Origin: Saprospiraceae bacterium
GTDB lineage: Bacteria > Bacteroidota > Bacteroidia > Chitinophagales > Saprospiraceae
Length of the DNA: 35,966 nucleotides
Reading direction: 5' to 3'
Assembly (NCBI GenBank): GCA_020629845.1
Contig: JAHDCQ010000017.1
Coordinates: 1-35,966 of the forward strand
Positions 31,613-35,966 of this stretch are shown piece after piece; positions within the stretch are counted from its first letter, which is position 1, and the number at the start of each line of letters is the position of its first letter. The notes under the pieces were generated by a model, which saw only the letters and a list, made by a program, of their open reading frames with translations, searched no databases and was not told the origin of the DNA. A program made the translations under genes and the position numbers.

Positions 31613-32428
31613 TTGGAACAAGAAGCATCACAAACAGTTACCACTATCGAACAATTTACACATTACCACCAGTCCGCTTTTCTGCAACGCGAAGTACGTA
31701 TAGATGTCTACACTCCTAGCGATTATGCCGAAAATAACAAGACCTACCCTATTGTCTACTTCAATGATGGGCAAGATATGGAAGCCGTACGCCTTGTCAG
31801 TACGCTCGAAGAGTTGATGGATAAGGAGGAGATTCCGCCTATTATTGTGGCAGCCATTCACGCCAATCACGATCGCATACATGAATATGGTACTAGCCGA
31901 CAAGCAGACTACAAAGGACGTGGCGGACGTGCAGACTTATACAGTCGCTTTGTGATGGAAGAACTCTTGTGCTTTACCCAGCAGCACTATCGTATCGCGC
32001 CAGAGTTGGATAAGCGTATTTTTGCGGGCTTCTCCTTAGGAGGCTTAATGGCCTTCGATTTGGTGTGGAACAATGCCGCACATTTCGGAAAAGTTGGCGT
32101 TTTTTCAGGTTCATTTTGGTGGCGTTCTGCGCCAGTACCCCCACACGACCCTGATGCCCATCGGATTATGCACGATATTTTGTATCAAAGCCGCAAGCAA
32201 GATGGGCTAAAATTTTGGCTACAAACGGGTACTGAAGACGAAAAAGAAGACCGCAACAACAATGGCGTGATTGACTCCATTGATGATACCCTCGATATTA
32301 TTCGCGCCCTACGGCACTTAGGCTATGAACAGCAAGATGTACATTATGTAGAAGTGGGCGGCGGACACCATCATCCGAAGACTTGGGGTTTGGTACTACC
32401 TGATTTTTTGAAGTGGTGCTTGAATTGA
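31613..32428 (+). CDS. Putative esterase of the Fes/S-formylglutathione hydrolase fold (PF00756 type)
   Basis: The frame is open from 31550, but the first 21 residues are unlike the family and begin right beside the mobile element; TTG at 31613 (MEQEASQTVTT) is the likely start, giving 271 residues. There is no signal peptide. The nucleophile is Ser141 in FAGFSLGGLMAFD; His252-254 in VGGGHHHPKTWG supplies the catalytic histidine. An EF-hand-like loop DRNNNGVIDSID at 213-224, between the sixth and seventh core segments, may bind calcium. The family hydrolyses esters of siderophores, sugars or thioesters; the substrate here is unknown. The gene is divergent from the other esterase. The TTG start and the neighbouring insertion suggest that its original leader may have been changed. 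Confidence 0.88.
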   Translation: MEQEASQTVTTIEQFTHYHQSAFLQREVRIDVYTPSDYAENNKTYPIVYFNDGQDMEAVRLVSTLEELMDKEEIPPIIVAAIHANHDRIHEYGTSRQADYKGRGGRADLYSRFVMEELLCFTQQHYRIAPELDKRIFAGFSLGGLMAFDLVWNNAAHFGKVGVFSGSFWWRSAPVPPHDPDAHRIMHDILYQSRKQDGLKFWLQTGTEDEKEDRNNNGVIDSIDDTLDIIRALRHLGYEQQDVHYVEVGGGHHHPKTWGLVLPDFLKWCLN

Positions 32429-32834
32429 GTTTAAAGTAAGTGGATGTACAGATTTAAAGATGCGAGATATGAGACTAAAATGCCTCAGCAGCCTTAAGTT
32501 TTCCTACTTATTCTGCATTATAGCGACACAAAAGGAGTGAAAATCTGTGATTCTATCCCATTGGCTACTCATTTTTTACAAATAATGCAATAGGCAAACT
32601 TTAAAGTCTTGAAATAGAAATAATTTGAAGAGTGAGATTTTTCTTAATTACTTCCCCTCCTTTTAGACCTCATAAATGTCGCCCCCTAAAAGTTGTTTTT
32701 ATGGTTTGAATGCAAGTTTTAATTTACGCAAAAAATTGACTTTTAAAACATTTTTTGTTATTTTGCATCGTTTTTTAAACAAAAAAAATATTCACTCGTT
32801 TCTTTAAGAGAATATCATCATAAAAATTTAGTCC
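32429..32834. other. Intergenic region upstream of recA
   Basis: This 406-base AT-rich region holds no gene or strong hairpin that I can see. Only its last 100 bases have an assignable role, as the recA promoter and leader. Confidence 0.5.
32736..32765 (+). promoter_or_regulatory. Candidate recA promoter
   Basis: TTGA(C) at 32736-32740 and TTATTTTG at 32758-32765 (one mismatch to TAnnTTTG) are 18 bases apart. Transcription would start near 32772 and leave a leader of about 60 bases. I see no LexA-type palindrome. Confidence 0.45.
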
Positions 32835-33923
32835 ATGCCGACAAATAATAAAGAAAGAGAAGCTAAATTAAAAGCACTCGAACTCACCGTTGATCGTTTA
32901 GAAAAAACCTATGGTAAAGGTACGGTCATGCGCCTCGGCGATAAGCAAATAGCACAAGTAGAGGCTATTCCTTCAGGCTCTCTTGGCTTGGATATTGCAC
33001 TAGGTATCAATGGCTATCCCAAAGGACGTGTAATAGAAATATATGGCCCAGAATCTTCAGGAAAAACAACCTTAGCTATACATGCCATTGCAGAATGCCA
33101 GAAGGGAGGTGGTATAGCTGCCTTCATTGATGCGGAGCATGCTTTTGATCGGTATTATGCAGAGTCATTGGGGGTAGATACTGAAAACCTCTTGATTTCT
33201 CAGCCCGATAATGGAGAGCAAGCACTAGAAATTGCGGAAAACTTAATTCGCTCTGGAGCTATTGACATGATTGTAGTGGATTCGGTAGCAGCACTTGTGC
33301 CGCGTAGTGAAATTGAGGGTGAGATGGGAGACTCTAAAATGGGACTACAGGCACGCTTGATGTCGCAAGCGATGCGTAAGCTGACTGGTACTATCGGAAA
33401 AACAGGTTGTTGCTGTGTGTTCATCAACCAGTTGCGTGAAAAAATTGGCGTAATGTTCGGCAATCCTGAAACCACTACGGGCGGTAATGCCTTGAAATTT
33501 TATGCTTCTATACGCCTAGATATTCGCCGACAAGGTTCTGCTATTAAAGATAAAGAAGGGAATGTAGTGGGGAACCACGTAAAGGTGAAAGTAGTGAAAA
33601 ACAAACTTGCTCCACCATTTCGTTTAGCCACTTTTGATATTATGTATGGTGAAGGTGTATCGAAAGCGGGAGAGATTGTAGATTTAGGAGCGCAGCATGA
33701 TATTTTAGGCAAAAGTGGTGCATGGTACAGTTATGGTGGTGCTAAGATTGCACAAGGGCGCGAAGCTGCCAAGCAGTTTATGCGCGACAATCCAGAGGTA
33801 GCTAGAGAGGTAGAATTAAAGATTAAGGAAAAAATTACTGGTGTGAAAACAGAAGAGCCAACTGAAAAAGCGGCAGCAGCACCAAAGAAGAAAGCTACTA
33901 AAGGATCGAAAAAGGCTGAGTAA
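32835..33923 (+). CDS. recA: Recombinase RecA
   Basis: The product has 362 residues, normal for RecA. It binds single-stranded DNA as a filament and drives strand exchange in homologous recombination. Landmarks: the N-terminal helix ([26 protein letters not shown]), Walker A GPESSGKT at 71-78, the Walker B strand [10 protein letters not shown], the L1 region ([23 protein letters not shown]), the conserved [33 protein letters not shown] around L2, and the C-terminal domain. The tail is unusual: residues about 339-362 are rich in Ala and Lys ([12 protein letters not shown]), not acidic as in E. coli. The gene is single, has its own promoter-like site, and ends at a strong terminator. The start is fixed by the conserved N-terminus. 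Confidence 0.99.
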   Translation: MPTNNKEREAKLKALELTVDRLEKTYGKGTVMRLGDKQIAQVEAIPSGSLGLDIALGINGYPKGRVIEIYGPESSGKTTLAIHAIAECQKGGGIAAFIDAEHAFDRYYAESLGVDTENLLISQPDNGEQALEIAENLIRSGAIDMIVVDSVAALVPRSEIEGEMGDSKMGLQARLMSQAMRKLTGTIGKTGCCCVFINQLREKIGVMFGNPETTTGGNALKFYASIRLDIRRQGSAIKDKEGNVVGNHVKVKVVKNKLAPPFRLATFDIMYGEGVSKAGEIVDLGAQHDILGKSGAWYSYGGAKIAQGREAAKQFMRDNPEVAREVELKIKEKITGVKTEEPTEKAAAAPKKKATKGSKKAE

Positions 33924-33955
33924 AATTCGTTAAATACAAAGCATTTATCATCATT

Positions 33956-33994
33956 CAGCCCTTACTAATAATTAGTAGGGGCTGTCTCTTTTTT
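33956..33994. terminator. Terminator after recA, shared with the convergent kinase gene
   Basis: CAGCCCTTACTA (33956-33967) and TAGTAGGGGCTG (33973-33984) form a 12-bp stem with a 5-base loop, followed by TCTCTTTTTT on the plus strand. It ends at the stop codon of the receiver fragment on the minus strand. Confidence 0.9.
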
Positions 33995-34670
33995 ATCGAA
34001 GTACTTTTTGTTGTATACGCTCTTCTCCTATTTGACTAATCAAATCACTTAATTGTCGTATATTGAAAGGCTTACTGATGTAATTATCCATTCCAGCCTC
34101 TATACAACGAATCCGATCACTACTCATTGCATTGGCTGTAACACCTACAATAATGGGCTGTTCAATCGACTTCTTGCGAATGGCAAGTGTAGCCTCTAAA
34201 CCGTCCATTTCAGGCATTTGAACATCCATGAAGATAAGGTCAAATTTTTTCTTTTCTACTATGTCAGTTGCTTCTATTCCATTTTCTACTAAAGTAGGGA
34301 TATAGCCTATTTTCTTCAGTACGGTTAAAATTAATTTTTGATTAAAAACATTGTCCTCGGCTACTAAAATATTGAGAGGATAACGTTGTCCTAGGTCTAT
34401 TGATAGTGGACTAACAGGCGTATTGTTCATCACAGATTTATGTTTCAATAATGCGTTAATTAAATTTCGATGTTGAACCGGTTTGGTAAGCAGTACGGAG
34501 GACTCATCAAGCAGGGAAGTTCTTGTTCCTACCGATGCTAAATAAATAAATTTTACATTAGAATAGAGCGTCTCTATTCTTGACGCTATGCCTGCATTAA
34601 AGTCACTATTTTTTATGTCACAAATACAAAAATCTATGATTTTTTTTTTCGTTAAAGATAGCTGAATCAA
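33993..34670 (-). CDS. Receiver-domain portion of a frameshifted hybrid histidine kinase
   Basis: The frame codes for 225 residues. The first 75 (IIDFCICDIKNSDFNAGI, FIYLASVGTR, LLTKPVQHRNLINALLKHK) are the second half of a degenerate receiver domain whose first half is the C-terminus of the kinase fragment at 34618. Residues about 98-218 are a complete receiver with acidic residues Glu105-Asp106, phosphoacceptor Asp149 (LIFMDVQMPEMDG), Thr178 and Lys200. The ATG at 34670 overlaps the kinase frame by 53 bases and gives an N-terminus (MIQLSLTKKK) that is only the other reading of kinase codons. The break falls at a run of ten A residues (34649-34640 on the minus strand); nine would join the frames as FNEKKIIDFC. 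So this is most likely one gene with the next entry, not an independent regulator. Confidence 0.85.
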   Translation of the reverse strand: MIQLSLTKKKIIDFCICDIKNSDFNAGIASRIETLYSNVKFIYLASVGTRTSLLDESSVLLTKPVQHRNLINALLKHKSVMNNTPVSPLSIDLGQRYPLNILVAEDNVFNQKLILTVLKKIGYIPTLVENGIEATDIVEKKKFDLIFMDVQMPEMDGLEATLAIRKKSIEQPIIVGVTANAMSSDRIRCIEAGMDNYISKPFNIRQLSDLISQIGEERIQQKVLR

Positions 34671-35931
34671 AATTATCTTGAATAATAGTTTTCATTCCTA
34701 GGGCATCAAATAGACTCTTTAGCCCTTTCACTTGATTTTTAGACACATCACAAATCAAGGCTGTTTTGCCAATTAATTCAGGTGGTGGAATAATGTCCTC
34801 TATTGTTCGCTTACTTGCTTTTGCCTTTATAGTAAAATAAAACTCCGCGCCTTTTCCATCCTCACTGTTTACTCCAATCGTTCCTCCCATCAGCTCACAA
34901 AAACGCTTCGAAATAGCCAAACCTAAGCCAGTACCACCAAATTTTCTAGTAGTAGATGCATCGACTTGCGTAAAGGGTTCAAATAAACTGGCTTGCCGTT
35001 CTTTTCCAATCCCCATCCCTGTATCTTTTACACTAAATCGTAATACGGCACTTCCATCGGGTGCTTGTGCAACTTTAGAGACATGCACGAACACTCCGCC
35101 TGTCTTGGTGAATTTAAGCGCATTACCAATTAAGTTGCCCAATATTTGTTTAAGTTTTACTTCATCGCCTCTAATCGAGCTAGGTACATCGGGTTCTATC
35201 ACGTAGTTAAGCTCCAACTGCTTGCTAAGTGCATTGCCAGTAAATAAAACGAGGATATTTTCAACGCTCGTTCGAATATGAAAGGGTACACTTTCTAGTG
35301 TTATTTTCTCTGATTCTGTTTTCGTGAAGTCTAGTATATCATTGATAATGAACAATAAGTTTTCACCGCTTTGTTGTACCGCATTGAGTAGTTCTTGTTG
35401 TTCAGTATTGAGTTCCGTAGCGTGTAATAATTCCAGCATTCCTAATACTCCGTTCATAGGAGTTCGAATTTCGTGGCTCATATTGGCTAAAAATATCGTT
35501 TTCGCAGCATTTGCTTTTTCTGCTTCTCGTCTAGATTCGTCTGCTTGTCGGGTACGTTCTTTTACTTTTGCTTCTAGCTTGGCTTGTGCTTCTTGATTAC
35601 TTATACTTTTTGAATACTGCCCTGATGCTATAGCTATAAGTATCAATAGGGGAATTAATATTCTGAACCAAAGCTGCTGCCAATAAGGGGGTGCAATATG
35701 CACCTCTAAGGCGTGGGCAGCACTCCAAAATCCGTCACTACTTTGCGCCCTCACTTTAAATACATAATCGCCAGGAGCTAAACTGGTATAGGTTATTTTA
35801 TTATCCTTCCCCCCTTCATTCCAGCCGTCATCCAAGCCTTCTAGTATATATTCGTACGTATACTTTTGTACTCCCTTATAATCCACCACCGCATAGCCGC
35901 AAAGCGTACCGAATCTTGGGAGTAGGAACAA
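34618..35931 (-). CDS. Kinase portion of a frameshifted Y_Y_Y hybrid sensor histidine kinase (5' end outside the window)
   Basis: The frame codes for 437 residues. Residues about 15-80 are a Y_Y_Y domain (YTYEYILEGLDDGW, LAPGDYVFKVRAQSSDG), followed by one membrane helix (about 88-105), a coiled-coil linker and HisKA with His153 in NMSHEIRTPMNG. The ATPase domain has NLIGNALKF (266-274), DTGMGI (303-308) and GTGLGL (333-338). From about residue 388 a receiver domain begins (GKTALICDVSKNQ) and is cut at the A10 tract. The start at 35931 is not real: the only frame open to the right edge reads ...EQITLDSIVPTPKIRYALR, which fits the segment before a Y_Y_Y domain, and joins the kinase frame if one base is removed near 35893-35903. 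The upstream propeller lies outside the window. The gene is thus broken twice, by true mutation or sequence error. Confidence 0.88.
   Translation of the reverse strand: MFLLPRFGTLCGYAVVDYKGVQKYTYEYILEGLDDGWNEGGKDNKITYTSLAPGDYVFKVRAQSSDGFWSAAHALEVHIAPPYWQQLWFRILIPLLILIAIASGQYSKSISNQEAQAKLEAKVKERTRQADESRREAEKANAAKTIFLANMSHEIRTPMNGVLGMLELLHATELNTEQQELLNAVQQSGENLLFIINDILDFTKTESEKITLESVPFHIRTSVENILVLFTGNALSKQLELNYVIEPDVPSSIRGDEVKLKQILGNLIGNALKFTKTGGVFVHVSKVAQAPDGSAVLRFSVKDTGMGIGKERQASLFEPFTQVDASTTRKFGGTGLGLAISKRFCELMGGTIGVNSEDGKGAEFYFTIKAKASKRTIEDIIPPPELIGKTALICDVSKNQVKGLKSLFDALGMKTIIQDNFDSAIFNEKKNHRFLYL
34640..34649 (-). other. A10 homopolymer at the kinase-receiver frameshift
   Basis: Ten A residues on the minus strand lie exactly where the kinase frame leaves the degenerate receiver domain. 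Removing one A restores one continuous reading frame through the second receiver domain. Confidence 0.9.
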
Positions 35932-35966
35932 TACTATCTAAAGTGATTTGTTCGCCATAAAACGCA

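Noticed and set aside
33993-34670. Independent single-domain response regulator
   Set aside because: Its first 75 residues complete the degenerate receiver domain started in the kinase frame, and the two join by removal of one A, so it is a fragment of the same gene.

Overview
The window is a stretch of ordinary chromosome from a member of the Bacteroidota. The evidence is two proteins ending in CHU_C-type (type B) type IX secretion sorting domains, one ending in a type A sorting domain, Y_Y_Y and propeller-type sensor kinases, almost no Shine-Dalgarno sequences, and promoter-like sites of the Bacteroidota TTTG / TAnnTTTG type. A marine or activated-sludge Saprospiria-like lineage is a guess from the style of the secreted proteins. 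I saw no rRNA, tRNA, CRISPR array, prophage or transposase gene.

Layout. Positions 1-2485 hold the 3' end of a secreted protein with dockerin-like repeats, then a secreted leucine-rich-repeat protein; both carry the same adhesion-like module. Positions 2715-5304 hold a MerR/B12-fold regulator, a YceI-like lipoprotein and a membrane-anchored unknown. Positions 5359-11359 hold two large sensor kinases on the minus strand: a PAS hybrid kinase and a LytS-type propeller kinase. Positions 11428-13243 hold a Dyp-type peroxidase and a small unknown protein. Positions 13512-18156 hold two tandem paralogous giant PKD/CHU_C surface proteins. Positions 18764-22410 hold a Sua5/YrdC enzyme, a two-gene secreted unit (a sulfatase-modifying-factor-like protein plus a third copy of the module) and a YwaF/TIGR02206 membrane protein. 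Positions 22810-26968 hold a lipid-anchored or membrane-anchored NlpC/CHAP-like protein coupled to a type A secretion substrate, then a SRAP protein behind a CPA1 antiporter. Positions 27185-31174 hold a pseudouridine synthase, a DksA-like zinc protein, a fatty-acid hydroxylase fused to two CDGSH domains with a membrane partner, and an esterase. Positions 31613-33923 hold a second esterase and recA. From 33993 to the right edge lies a hybrid sensor kinase that is broken by two single-base frameshifts.

The intergenic regions are unusually rich in long inverted repeats. One family, built from iterations of the word GTCTTTAG, occurs twice in opposite orientations (about 18.22-18.46 kb and 24.25-24.32 kb). 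Hairpins built on the same principle from other words lie at 4.43 kb and 22.41 kb. A 169-bp element at 31377-31545 has 22-bp perfect terminal inverted repeats, a TAC direct repeat on each side, and folds back on itself along its whole length; it looks like a non-autonomous transposon (MITE). Several conventional terminators separate convergent genes.

The most noteworthy items are the MITE-like element, the word-repeat hairpin family, the hydroxylase-CDGSH fusion, the module shared by three secreted proteins, and the A10 tract that splits the right-edge kinase. No complete novel defence or biosynthetic system is evident.
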